A DNA stretch of 64,000 bases from an uncultured Rhodopila sp. (GCF_903944925.1 NZ_CAJATU010000199.1:186001-250000); one strand, 5' to 3'. Shown: positions 47,196 to 55,397, numbered from the stretch's first letter. Program-made: numbers and translations. The notes: generated by a model not told the origin, from the sequence alone.

Positions 47196-49700
47196 CTACT
47201 CGTTCCTTAAGAGTTGCGCCGGCCGGACCCGCAAGGCGGCTGCTGTTCCAGCATAGCCGAAAAGCAGCATCAGTGCGAGCGCTCCCGCGAGTGTGACAAT
47301 AAGCGTGACGGGCATGAAAATCCACTCCGTGTGCAGAATGTAATGTGTGACCGCGAAGCTCGCGGCCGAGCCGACGATCGAGGCGATCAGGCCCGCCACC
47401 AGGCCGAGCAAACCGAACTCCGTGAGCCAGGCGGCGCGGATCTGCGAGCGGGTCGCACCCAGCGTCTTCAGGATCACCGCCTCCCGCACCCGCCGCCGCT
47501 GTCCGGCCGCCACGGCGCCCACCAGGACGAAGGTGCCGGCGAGCAAGGTCAGCGCCCCGGTCACCGTCAGCGCCGCCGCCACCTGGTTCAGCAGGCCGGC
47601 AATGGCGGACAGCACGTCCTCCACCCGGATGCCGGTGACGTTCGGCAGCGCATCCGTCACCGCCCGCAGCAGGCCGCCCTGCGCCGCATCGGCGATCCTG
47701 ACCGTTGCGATATGTGTGTGCGGGGCATGCGCCAGCAGGCCGGGGCTGGCGACCATGAAGAAATTGATGCCGAGCGACTGCCAGGCGATGTTACGCAGAT
47801 TGGCGATCTTGAGGTCGATGTCGCGGCCGAGCACGTTCACCCGGATGACGTCGCCGATGCCGACATGCCAGCCCTTGGCCATGGCGGCATCGAACGACAC
47901 CAGTGGCGGCCCGTCATAGTCTGCCGCCCACCAGTCGCCCTGCACCAGGCGGGTGCCGTCCGGCGGCGTGGCGGCATAGGTCAGGCCGCGGTCGCCGCGC
48001 AGCGCCCAGGCGGTGTCGGGTGTGGCGTTGACCTCCTCGGCCGGAACCCCGTTCACGGCGACGATCCGGGCGCGCAGCGACGGCACTTGCTTGAGGTCCT
48101 GGATGCCGGGCTGGGCGCGGACGATCTGCTCGAAGCGGGCAAGCTGGTCGTTCTGGATATCGACGAAGAAGAAGCTGGGCGCGTTGGTTGGCAACTGCTC
48201 CTGGATCTGGTGCTGCATGTTGCCCTGGATCAGCGCCACCGAGGCCAGGGTGGACAGCCCCAGGCCGGCCGACAGCAGCAGCAGCGGTGTCGGCGCGCCG
48301 GGGCGGTGCAGGTTGCCGATGCCGAGGCGGACTGACGGCCACGCCAGGCGGGGCGCGCGGCGGGCCAGCAGCATGACGGCGAAGGCTCCGGCACGGAACA
48401 GCAGCAAGGTCAGCCCGGCGGCAAGACAGAAATACAGGGCGAACATCCGGTCGGTTGCCGTCACGACGGTCAGGCCGATGAGGCCGAGAGCCAGCGCGAT
48501 GTTGGCGATGATCAGGGCGGCGGCGGGCCGGGTCGCCTCGGGGATCAGGCCGTCGCGGAACAGGGCGCCCCCGGGAATGCGGGCGGCGCGTCCGAGCGGC
48601 CAGAGCGAGAAGCACAGCGCGATCAGCAAGCCGTAGGCAGCGGCCAGCGCCAGCGGCCCTGGGTACAGCCCGAGCACCGGAGGCACCGGCAGTATCGGCG
48701 TCAGGAACCGTGCCCCCAGCAGCGGCAGCAGCGCGCCGATGCTGACGCCAATGACGATGCCGCCGGCAGCCAGGACCATCACCTGGAGCAGGCAGACGGC
48801 GAACACCAGCCCGGGCGAGGCACCGAGGCAGCGCAAGGTCGCGATGGTCCGCGCCCGCGCGTCCAGCCAGGCGCGCACGCCGTTCGCGACGCCGATGCCT
48901 CCGACCAGCAGGGACGTGAGGCCGACAAGGGTCAGGAACAAAGCGGTCTGGTCGATGAAGCGGCGGACGCCGGGGGCGGCGTCGCTCGGGTCGCGGATGC
49001 GCCAGCCGTCCTTGGCGAATTGGTCGTGGATCGCCGCGGCCAGTGCGGGCGCGTCCGGGGCGGTCAGGCGGACCGCATAGCGCACCATCGCACCCGGGGC
49101 GAGCAGACCGGTGGCGGGCAGCGCCTCGGCGGAGATCAGCACGCGCGGGCCGAGGATCGCCGCGGTGGCGACCCGGTCCGGTTCATGCGTCAGCGCGCCG
49201 GCGATGCGGAAACTGGCGGTGCCGAGGCGGACGATGTCGCCGGGGTGAAGCTGCAAACGGTCGAGCACGACGGGATCGGCCACCAGGCCGTAATGCCCGT
49301 CCTGCCGGCGCAAGGCATCAGCCAGAGGCTGGTCCGGCGACAGGGTGGCGGTGCCGGTGAGCGGCCAGTTCGCATCGACGGCTTTCAGCTCGATCAGTTG
49401 CCGCTCGCCGGAGGGTGCGACCAGCATGGAGCGCATCTGCGTCACGCCGCTGGTCGTCGCGCCGCGGGCGTGCAGCCAGTCATCCAGCGTGGCGGGCAGC
49501 GGTTGCGAGCCGCCGTCGATCTCCAGGTCGCCGCCGAGCAGGGCACGGCCGTCGGTGGCCAAACCGGCATCGACCGCGGCGCGCAGGGTGCCGACGGAGG
49601 CGATGACGCCGACGCCGAGGGCGAGGCAGAGCAGGACAATCCACAGGCCGCGCACGCCGCCGCGCAGTTCGCGGCGGGCCAGGGTGAGGGAGAGGATCAT
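47196..49700 (-). CDS. ABC transporter permease, FtsX/YbbP family
   Basis: An 834-residue permease with two FtsX repeats. An N-terminal helix (LWIVLLCLALGVGVIASVGTL) precedes a large periplasmic domain, and helices occur in three further groups (FLTLVGLTSLLVGGIGVANG, FAVCLLQVMVLAAGGIVIG, and the C-terminal VTLIVTLAGALALMLLFGYAG). The MILSLTLARREL start at 49700 is family-typical, although no good ribosome site is visible. It belongs with the ATPase encoded upstream. E. coli ybbAP-tesA has the same grouping. The substrate is unknown, possibly lipid-like. Confidence 0.87.
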   Translation of the reverse strand: MILSLTLARRELRGGVRGLWIVLLCLALGVGVIASVGTLRAAVDAGLATDGRALLGGDLEIDGGSQPLPATLDDWLHARGATTSGVTQMRSMLVAPSGERQLIELKAVDANWPLTGTATLSPDQPLADALRRQDGHYGLVADPVVLDRLQLHPGDIVRLGTASFRIAGALTHEPDRVATAAILGPRVLISAEALPATGLLAPGAMVRYAVRLTAPDAPALAAAIHDQFAKDGWRIRDPSDAAPGVRRFIDQTALFLTLVGLTSLLVGGIGVANGVRAWLDARARTIATLRCLGASPGLVFAVCLLQVMVLAAGGIVIGVSIGALLPLLGARFLTPILPVPPVLGLYPGPLALAAAYGLLIALCFSLWPLGRAARIPGGALFRDGLIPEATRPAAALIIANIALALGLIGLTVVTATDRMFALYFCLAAGLTLLLFRAGAFAVMLLARRAPRLAWPSVRLGIGNLHRPGAPTPLLLLSAGLGLSTLASVALIQGNMQHQIQEQLPTNAPSFFFVDIQNDQLARFEQIVRAQPGIQDLKQVPSLRARIVAVNGVPAEEVNATPDTAWALRGDRGLTYAATPPDGTRLVQGDWWAADYDGPPLVSFDAAMAKGWHVGIGDVIRVNVLGRDIDLKIANLRNIAWQSLGINFFMVASPGLLAHAPHTHIATVRIADAAQGGLLRAVTDALPNVTGIRVEDVLSAIAGLLNQVAAALTVTGALTLLAGTFVLVGAVAAGQRRRVREAVILKTLGATRSQIRAAWLTEFGLLGLVAGLIASIVGSAASFAVTHYILHTEWIFMPVTLIVTLAGALALMLLFGYAGTAAALRVRPAQLLRNE

Positions 49701-49775
49701 TGGGGGAGCCGGACGAACACCGTCGCCCACGCCCGGCCATCCGCGACTTTGTCGCAACCGGCACTGCAAGTCGTG

Positions 49776-49800
49776 CATGGCCGGGCCAAGCCCGGCCATG
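49776..49800. repeat. Perfect 11-bp palindrome, CATGGCCGGGC type
   Basis: An 11-base stem around a CAA loop, between the ATPase gene 3' end and the permease start. Related sequences occur at 9271, 37352 and 63769, which suggests a dispersed REP-like element. Confidence 0.65.
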
Positions 49801-49830
49801 ACACGGGGAGAGACGCGCGACGCACGCTGC

Positions 49831-50508
49831 TCACGCCGCCACCGCCTCATCGACGCGCCCGTCCGAGAGGTGCACCTGGCGGTCGCAGCGGGAGGCCAGG
49901 TCGCGGTCGTGGGTGATCAGCAGTAAGGTCGTGCCGGTCCGCTGGCGCAACGCGAACAGCAGGTCGATCACCGCTTGCCCGGTCGCGTGGTCGAGGTTGC
50001 CTGTCGGCTCGTCCGCCAGCAGCAGCGCGGGTTCCGGAGCGAAGGCACGAGCCAGGGCGACGCGCTGCTGCTCGCCGCCGGACAGTTGGCCCGGCAAGTG
50101 GGTCAGCCGGTGCGACAGGCCAACCGAGTCCAGCGCCGCGCGGGCCCGGGAACCCGCGTCGCGCACCCCCGCCAGTTCCAGCGGCACGGCCACGTTCTCC
50201 AGCGCGGTCATGGTCGGGATCAGGTGGAAGGCCTGGAAGACGATGCCGACGCTCTCCCGCCGCAGCCTGGCCAGAGCGTCCTCGTTCAGGCCGGTGATCT
50301 CCCGCCCGTCCAGCGCAACGCTACCTGAGGTTGCGCGTTCCAGCCCGGCCAGCACCATCAGCAGGCTGGTTTTGCCCGACCCGGAGGGGCCGACAAGGCC
50401 GACCGCCTCGCCGCGTGCGATGTCGAGGGCGACTCCGCGCAGGATGTTGACCGGTCCGGCAGCGGACGGCACGCTGAGGTGCAGGTCCCTGATCCGCACC
50501 AGCGGCAT
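49831..50508 (-). CDS. ABC transporter ATP-binding protein, YbbA-like
   Basis: A 225-residue ATPase with Walker A GPSGSGKTSLLM (about residues 41-52), Q-loop IVFQAFHLIP, signature LSGGEQQRVALARAF, Walker B LLLADEPTGNLD and H-loop LLITHDRDLA. It pairs with the FtsX-type permease whose start lies 130 bases downstream. I chose the ATG at 50508 (MPLVRIRDLHLSV), which leaves 31 bases to the divergent tesA start; upstream ATGs at 50541 and 50550 would overlap it. Confidence 0.9.
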   Translation of the reverse strand: MPLVRIRDLHLSVPSAAGPVNILRGVALDIARGEAVGLVGPSGSGKTSLLMVLAGLERATSGSVALDGREITGLNEDALARLRRESVGIVFQAFHLIPTMTALENVAVPLELAGVRDAGSRARAALDSVGLSHRLTHLPGQLSGGEQQRVALARAFAPEPALLLADEPTGNLDHATGQAVIDLLFALRQRTGTTLLLITHDRDLASRCDRQVHLSDGRVDEAVAA

Positions 50509-50539
50509 AATGGCGCCGGCGAGCGGCGGAGTTATCGGC

Positions 50540-51202
50540 ATGATATCCATAGGCGCTGTATATTGGGACGCGGTCCGGGGGCGGAAGGCCTGGTGCGCGA
50601 TTGCAATAATGTTATCTGTTCTGAGTTCGGCCGCCGCCGCGCCGCCGCGGCTGCTGGTGCTGGGGGACTCGCTTTCGGCCGGGTACGGATTGCCGCACGA
50701 GCAGGGCTTCGAGGTGCAGTTGCAGCAGGCGCTGAAGGCGCGCGGCCATGACGTCTCGATCATCGACGGCGCGGTGTCCGGCGACACCAGCGCGGGCGGG
50801 CGGGCGCGGCTGGACTGGGCGCTGGGCGACGGCGCGGATGCGGCGATCGTCGAGCTGGGCGCCAATGACGGGCTGCGCGGCCTCGATCCCAAGGATATGG
50901 AAGCGAACCTGACCGCCATCCTCGACTCGCTGGCGGCGAAGCATATCCCGGTGCTGCTGACCGGGATGTATGCGCCGCCGAACCTCGGGCCGGAATACGA
51001 GGCGGCGTTCCGCGCGGTGTATGAGCGCCTTGGGAAGCGCCCCGGCGTGCTGTACGATCCGTTCTTCCTGCAGGGCGTGGCGACGGTGGACGACCTTAAT
51101 CAGGCGGACCGGATGCATCCGAATCCGGAGGGGGTGCGGCGAGTCGTGGCCCGGATTCTGCCGCTGGTGGAAAAGCTGTTGTCCGAGGCCAAGCCCGCTT
51201 AA
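50540..51202 (+). CDS. tesA: Periplasmic SGNH esterase / acyl-CoA thioesterase I
   Basis: A 220-residue lipase of the GDSL/SGNH type with a signal-like N terminus (KAWCAIAIMLSVLSSAAAA). The catalytic Ser is in LLVLGDSLSAGYG, Gly in AVSGDTSAGG, Asn in VELGANDGLRG, and the Asp-His pair in QADRMHPN. It matches TesA/arylesterase, hydrolysing acyl thioesters or aryl esters in the periplasm. It is divergent from the YbbA-like ATPase, the conserved tesA-ybbAP neighbourhood. Confidence 0.9.
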   Translation: MISIGAVYWDAVRGRKAWCAIAIMLSVLSSAAAAPPRLLVLGDSLSAGYGLPHEQGFEVQLQQALKARGHDVSIIDGAVSGDTSAGGRARLDWALGDGADAAIVELGANDGLRGLDPKDMEANLTAILDSLAAKHIPVLLTGMYAPPNLGPEYEAAFRAVYERLGKRPGVLYDPFFLQGVATVDDLNQADRMHPNPEGVRRVVARILPLVEKLLSEAKPA

Positions 51203-51211
51203 GGTGTGCGG

Positions 51212-51748
51212 ATGAGACTGTTCGTCGCCCTCGACCTGCCATGGATTCTGCGGGAGAGGCTGTCGGCCCTGGCGGCCGGCGGATTGCCGGGTGCGCGGTG
51301 GGTGCCTCCGGCGAACTATCATCTGACTCTGCGGTTTATCGGCGAGACGCCGGGCCACCGGGCGGAGGACATCGATGTCGCCCTGGCGGGGCTGCGGGCG
51401 CGGGGGTTCTCACTGACCCTGGCCGGGGTGGGCACGTTCACCAAGGGCGGCCGCAGTACAGCGCTGTGGGTGGGGGCGGAGCGAAATCCGCAGTTGGACC
51501 ATCTGCAGAACAAGATCGAGACCGCGCTGCAGCGCTGCGGGCTGGAGCCGGAGCGGCGGCGGTTCCAGCCGCATGTGACCCTGGCGCGGCTGGACAATGT
51601 GGCGGAGGGCAAGCTGGTGTCATACGTCCAGGCGCATAACCTGTTCCGCGCCGACGCCGTGCCGGTGGAGCATTTCACGCTGTTCAGCTCGCAGCTTGGC
51701 AAGGAGGCTTCGGTGTATACGCCGGAGGTGGAGTATGAGCTGGGGTGA
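51212..51748 (+). CDS. thpR: RNA 2',3'-cyclic phosphodiesterase
   Basis: A 178-residue 2H phosphoesterase with both catalytic HxTx motifs: YHLTLRFIGE near residue 34 and PHVTLARLD near residue 122. ThpR (LigT) opens 2',3'-cyclic phosphates of RNA and can join tRNA halves in vitro. The ATG at 51212 follows AAGG and begins MRLFVALDLP, as the family expects; an in-frame GTG lies 6 bases upstream. It is 9 bases after tesA. Confidence 0.9.
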   Translation: MRLFVALDLPWILRERLSALAAGGLPGARWVPPANYHLTLRFIGETPGHRAEDIDVALAGLRARGFSLTLAGVGTFTKGGRSTALWVGAERNPQLDHLQNKIETALQRCGLEPERRRFQPHVTLARLDNVAEGKLVSYVQAHNLFRADAVPVEHFTLFSSQLGKEASVYTPEVEYELG

Positions 51749-51837
51749 GGACCGCGGCGTCCCCCGGCGTGCGTGTCGTTGCGGGCGCGGCGTGCGCGTG
51801 CGGCCTGGATTGCATCAGATGTCCATCGGCACGATCA

Positions 51838-51852
51838 TGACTACAGTAGTCA
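51838..51852. promoter_or_regulatory. Perfect palindrome, probable antitoxin operator
   Basis: TGACTAC-A-GTAGTCA is a perfect 7+7 palindrome, ending 12 bases before the Phd/YefM antitoxin start. Antitoxins of this class repress their own operon through such palindromes. Confidence 0.7.
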
Positions 51853-51864
51853 CCGGGTGATCCC

Positions 51865-52107
51865 ATGCTCGAAATCCAACTCCGCGATGCCAAAGCGACC
51901 CTGTCCAAGGTCATTGACGACGCTCGGCATGGCGAACCCTCGATCATCACCCGACATGGGCGGCCGGAGGCTGTCGTGCTGAGTTTCGAGGAGTGGCAAC
52001 GCCTGTCGCGGGTGCCCTCGTTCGGCCGCCTGCTGATGGAGGCGCCGATCGAGCCGGGCGACCTGCCGGAGCGGAGCTCAGGCCCGTTGCGCGAGGCGGA
52101 TCTGTAA
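51865..52107 (+). CDS. Phd/YefM-family antitoxin
   Basis: An 80-residue antitoxin. The DNA-binding N terminus is MLEIQLRDAKATLSKVIDDAR, followed by GEPSIITRHGRPEAVVLSFEEWQRL, the standard Phd/YefM core. The acidic C-terminal tail would neutralise the toxin. It is complete and has a perfect operator upstream. The partner PIN toxin gene begins 4 bases after its stop but is frameshifted, so it is now effectively an orphan antitoxin. Confidence 0.88.
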   Translation: MLEIQLRDAKATLSKVIDDARHGEPSIITRHGRPEAVVLSFEEWQRLSRVPSFGRLLMEAPIEPGDLPERSSGPLREADL

Positions 52108-52111
52108 GGGC

Positions 52112-52557
52112 GTGTACCTGGTCGACACCAACGTCTTTCGGCCGGGGCACCCACCAAAGCCAGGGCGGCGCCGGCTCTGATGGATTGGATGGACCGGAAC
52201 AGCGAGCGCCTGTTTCTCTCGGTGGTCACCGTCGCGGAGATCGAGGACGGGATCGCCAAGGCCCGGCGCGAGGGTGCCTCCCGCACGGCCGATCGGCTGG
52301 ATGCGTGGCTGGACACGGTGCTGCATCTGTATAGCGCGCGGATTTTGGTGCTGGACGTTCCCGTGGCCCGTGTGGTGGGGCGGCTGTCCGATCAGGCCCG
52401 CGGGGCGGGGCATGCTCCGGAATTGGCTGATCTGACGATTGCGGCTACGGCGCAGCTTCGGGGGTTTAGCGTGCTGACACGGAATCTGTGGCATTTTCGG
52501 GTGTTTGGGGTTGCGGCGCATGATCCGTTCGAAGGGCTGCCGGCCGATGCGGGCTGA
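52112..52557 (+). pseudogene. VapC-like PIN toxin, frameshifted
   Basis: From a GTG at 52112 the reading MYLVDTNVF is the PIN-domain start with its first catalytic Asp. The frame then runs into a stop at 52178-52180 after a TTT run at 52136-52138. Shifting by one base after that run gives an uninterrupted continuation, AGAPTKARAAPALMDWMDRN, into TVAEIEDGIAKARREG and LADLTIAATA, which carry the remaining PIN acidic residues. One missing T in the run restores the whole gene. Either a natural inactivation or a homopolymer sequencing error explains it. Confidence 0.82.
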
Positions 52558-52690
52558 GCGGACCCTTCCCGGGGGTGCCCGTCCGTGGCGACTTTCGCCG
52601 GAGTCCAATGCAATTATTATATGTTGGGTAGACGCGACCAAACTCCGGCTGGTCAGTTGGCAGGTCGGTATAACTTCCTATGAATAAGGA

Positions 52691-53026
52691 TTGGCGCGAA
52701 GGCGACAGGCGATCGCGGGAACCGCCGCAGCAGAAACGTCCAGCGGCGCTCATCTGGTTCTAAGCAACGGCCAGATCACTTGCGGCGAGTTTCTGACAGA
52801 CGGCGCTCACAGTCAGTCAACGGATATGGAATGGGTGCTAGGCTATATATCCGGGTGGAATAGGGAGGCTCCTACAGGGAGCAGGATGGCAGGAATCAGC
52901 TTTACAGTAGGGGAGTCCGTGACGGCTTTGTTACAGAATTACTGCCGGGCGCACGCGCTCAATCATCTGGTTGTGGCTGCCGACGAATTGGGGGCGGAGT
53001 TCCTACGCCGTGAGGGGCCACGTTGA
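52691..53026 (+). CDS. Small hypothetical protein, possibly exported
   Basis: A frame of 111 residues from a TTG. The core, ITCGEFLTDGAHSQSTDMEWV followed by LGYISGWNRE and TALLQNYCRAHALNHLVVAADELGAEFLRR, has paired cysteines and a W-LGY-SG-N pattern seen in small exported proteobacterial hypotheticals. The N terminus is poorly defined: an ATG at 52680 is in another frame, so the signal peptide region may be damaged. Base composition is less GC-rich than around it. Confidence 0.45.
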   Translation: MARRRQAIAGTAAAETSSGAHLVLSNGQITCGEFLTDGAHSQSTDMEWVLGYISGWNREAPTGSRMAGISFTVGESVTALLQNYCRAHALNHLVVAADELGAEFLRREGPR

Positions 53027-53144
53027 TCCGTGCCTACACCGTGCCAAGGTCGAAGGCTCGAGCCGGTACTTTCTGATATTTGGAAAATCAAACGCTTACG
53101 GGAAAGACTGGACGGAAATCATAATCCCATGGTCGGCTAGCGCC

Positions 53145-53435
53145 CTAGAGATGCCGCTCGAAATCCATCCGGCTGTACGGAATGCGGACAGCATCAATTC
53201 CGTAAGGATAGCGCCGGAAGAAAATCGCGTGCGACCCAACCCGATATTTCCAATATCCCCGCCGAATATCATCGCACGAACGGGCAAGGCCGGGCGTAGC
53301 GACCAAGGTCTCAACTGCTAGATAAATGTTCCGGATATACCTCTCGGCCTATCCGCCACCCCAGCGATCAACCGTATAATCCCGGATGTCCTCCAGGTCC
53401 GCCTGCGCGCGAGGCGAAAGCCGATAACCGGTCAC
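53145..53435 (-). pseudogene. ParE-like toxin interrupted by an in-frame TAG
   Basis: The frame starts with GTG at 53435, overlapping the ParD-like antitoxin stop as GTGA. It reads [20 protein letters not shown] then TVDRWGGG, meets TAG at 53349-53351 (codon 29), and continues in the same frame as AERYIRNIYLAVETLVATP, then RRGYWKYRVGSHAIFFRR and a normal stop at 53145. The two parts together are a complete 96-residue RelE/ParE toxin in which TAG replaces a residue that is often Gln. A CAG to TAG change is the simplest cause. Confidence 0.85.
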
Positions 53436-53683
53436 GCCCTCGGCGGTCCAGCCCCGCGCTTACGGGCAATGAACGCCTCGAAAGCAAACGCCTCCGGTTC
53501 CCCGCTTTCCTCGCCCTCGATTAAAGCCGCCCGCAGCGCCGCAAGCTTCGTCTCCTGGTCCTCCAGCAACCGTAGCCCAGCGCGCACCACATCGCTCACA
53601 TTGCCGTAACGGCCCTGAGAAACCTGCGCCTCAACAAACCCCGTAAAATGCTCGCCGAGGCTGACAGACGTGTTCTTGCCCAT
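53432..53683 (-). CDS. ParD-like antitoxin
   Basis: An 83-residue ribbon-helix-helix antitoxin: [20 protein letters not shown], then [21 protein letters not shown], the typical ParD DNA-binding and dimer region, followed by an acidic toxin-binding tail ([11 protein letters not shown]). The ATG at 53683 was preferred to 53689 because GGAGG stands 7 bases before it. It is intact, but the toxin gene it overlaps carries a nonsense codon. Confidence 0.87.
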   Translation of the reverse strand: MGKNTSVSLGEHFTGFVEAQVSQGRYGNVSDVVRAGLRLLEDQETKLAALRAALIEGEESGEPEAFAFEAFIARKRGAGPPRA

Positions 53684-53736
53684 GATCATGCCTCCATGAA
53701 CAAAGTACCAAAATCGAGTACAATCCGCAAGCCATA

Positions 53737-53816
53737 CCCCAACCCCGCCATCCGGAACGCGCAATCCCCAAACGGGTCAGCGCAAATCCGCCCCCCGGCT
53801 GGCTGCACAACCCCGA
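53737..53816 (-). repeat. Direct repeat: duplicate of the last 27 codons of hemH
   Basis: This 80-base segment matches 54251-54331, the end of the ferrochelatase gene, with about six mismatches and one extra base. On the minus strand it still reads [20 protein letters not shown], but the stop codon is replaced and the frame runs on. Weaker similarity extends some 25 bases further upstream. Confidence 0.8.
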
Positions 53817-53846
53817 CCCGCCCGCCCTCCGGTTTCGCTGCCTGCG

Positions 53847-53972
53847 TTACCGCAGCGGCTTTGCCGGGGCGTGACCGTGGCTGCGCGTGAGCCACAAACC
53901 CGCCCATGCGGTACCCGACAGGCCGAGCATGGCCGCCGGAGCGATTACCAGCCAATAGGTCTCAAAGCTCAT
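53847..53972 (-). CDS. Small single-helix membrane protein
   Basis: A 41-residue frame, MSFETYWLVIAPAAMLGLSG then TAWAGLWLTRSHGHAPAKPLR, with one hydrophobic helix and a basic tail. A GGGAGG stands about 11 bases upstream. Its start overlaps the stop of the interrupted gene upstream as ATGA, which argues that it is a real second gene of a pair. The family is not recognised. Confidence 0.5.
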   Translation of the reverse strand: MSFETYWLVIAPAAMLGLSGTAWAGLWLTRSHGHAPAKPLR

Positions 53973-54172
53973 GATGTCCGAAGCCTCCCAAGCAGGATGC
54001 AGGCGAGCCACAAGAAATCCAAACCGATAATCAGCTAGATCACAAACGACGTCAGCGCATCAATATCGCCCCGGATCATCGGTGCCTCAATCCTCGCGAG
54101 GATCGCGCCGACACCGATGTTGTTTGCCGCCGCCGCCACCAGCTTCATGGGCTCATTATGGACGGTGTGCAT
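53969..54172 (-). pseudogene. Small membrane protein gene interrupted by TAG
   Basis: The frame from ATG 54172 follows a GTGAAGGAAC ribosome site and reads MKLVAAAANNIGVGAILARI from its ninth residue. TAG at 54035-54037 is codon 46. The same frame continues as LIIGLDFLWLACILLGRLRTS, a clear transmembrane helix, and ends in a TGA that overlaps the next start. Without the TAG it would be a 67-residue membrane protein. A TGG to TAG change within a helix is plausible. The function is unknown. Confidence 0.55.
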
Positions 54173-54247
54173 GTTCCTTCACCCGTCCTTGAATTGGCGC
54201 CGCTTGCCTCAGCGGTACAGGCGTAGTTCCCAAATCAGCCCCAACCC

Positions 54248-55369
54248 TCACCCCAACCCCGCCACCCGGAACGGGCAATCCCCATACGGATCAGCGCAAA
54301 TCCGCCCCCCCGACTGGCTGCACAGCCCCGAGCCACCCTCGAGCGTCCGCCGCACCAAATCCCCCAGCGACGCGATGAACCCGACGTCCGAGTTCTGCGT
54401 CGGCACCCGGAAATACCCCGGCACCCCCAGCTCCACCGCCAGGTCCCGGTACTCCACATCCAGCTCCACCAGCGTCTCGGTATGCTCCGACACAAAAGCG
54501 ATCGGCACCACCAGCACCGCCGTCTTATCCTTCGCCGCCCGCTCGATCTCGGACTCCGTCGACGGATCGATCCATTTCTGCGGCGTCGCCCGCGACTGGT
54601 AGCAGACGCTCCAATCCACCTCGCCGCCCCACGCCGCCACCACCGCCGAAACCGTCTGCTCCACCTGCCACTGATACGGATCGCCGTTTTTAATGATGAT
54701 CTCCGGCAGCCCGTGCGCCGAGAACAGCACCCGCAACGGCACCGAAGGGTCCAGCTCCGCCCGCGCCTTCGCGTACGCCGCCTTCACCAGCGCCGTCGTC
54801 GCCTTGATGTACCCCGCATCGGTCGGGTAGCAGCACAGCATCGTCGACTTCACCAGCAGCCGCGCCTTCAGCGAAGCCTCCCGCCACGCCGCCACCGAAC
54901 TGCCGGTCGTCGTGGTGGAAAAATGCGGATACAGCGGCAGCAGGACGATCTCATCCGGGTCCCACGCCTTGACCGCCAGCGCCGTCTCCAGGCTGAACGG
55001 ATGCCAGTACCGCATGGCGATGAAGCATTTCGCATCCAGCTCCGGCAGCGCCGCCTCCAGCGCCGCCGCCTGGTCCCGGGTCAGCCCCAGCAGAGGAGAC
55101 CGCCCGCCCAGCAAGGCGTAATTTGCCGTCGCCCCCGGCACCCGCGCCTTAGCAATGATCCGCGCCAGGAACGGGCGGATAAAAAAGGGCACCCGCAGGA
55201 TGGCGGGGTCCTGGAACAGGTTCATCAGGAACGGCCGGATCGCCTCGGGGCTATCCGGACCGCCCAGGTTGAATAACACGATCGCCACCCGGCGGCGGCG
55301 GCCGGACGCGGGAACGTCCGGGCCGCCACCGGTCTCCGGCAAGCCGGACGGCAGGCTCTCACCCGCCAT
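54248..55369 (-). CDS. hemH: Ferrochelatase
   Basis: A 373-residue ferrochelatase inserting ferrous iron into protoporphyrin IX, the last step of haem synthesis. Key parts are VAIVLFNLGGPDSPEAI, PLYPHFSTTTTGS, the active-site His in VLFSAHGLPEIIIKNGDPY, WSVCYQSRATPQKW and the Glu-containing VPIAFVSEHTETLVELDVEY. The C-terminal tail [20 protein letters not shown] contains three cysteines that could ligate a [2Fe-2S] cluster, as in some bacterial ferrochelatases. It follows hemE by 28 bases. No strong ribosome site precedes the ATG at 55369. Confidence 0.93.
   Translation of the reverse strand: MAGESLPSGLPETGGGPDVPASGRRRRVAIVLFNLGGPDSPEAIRPFLMNLFQDPAILRVPFFIRPFLARIIAKARVPGATANYALLGGRSPLLGLTRDQAAALEAALPELDAKCFIAMRYWHPFSLETALAVKAWDPDEIVLLPLYPHFSTTTTGSSVAAWREASLKARLLVKSTMLCCYPTDAGYIKATTALVKAAYAKARAELDPSVPLRVLFSAHGLPEIIIKNGDPYQWQVEQTVSAVVAAWGGEVDWSVCYQSRATPQKWIDPSTESEIERAAKDKTAVLVVPIAFVSEHTETLVELDVEYRDLAVELGVPGYFRVPTQNSDVGFIASLGDLVRRTLEGGSGLCSQSGGRICADPYGDCPFRVAGLG
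54251..54331 (-). repeat. Direct repeat: 3' end of hemH (parent copy)
   Basis: These are the last 27 sense codons of hemH. The repeat boundary coincides with the hemH stop codon. The second copy is at 53737-53816, 514 bases away. Confidence 0.8.
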
Positions 55370-55397
55370 AAAGTTTCGTTCAAATCGGCCGAACTCA

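Noticed and set aside
52971-53321. Plus-strand frame of 116 codons
   Set aside because: It lies opposite the ParE-like frame, whose two halves match a toxin family; this frame has no recognisable features.
53686-53955. Minus-strand frame of 89 codons containing [12 protein letters not shown] as an independent gene
   Set aside because: Its recognisable part is the duplicated hemH 3' end; the rest runs over the parD promoter region and the end of a small membrane gene in another frame.
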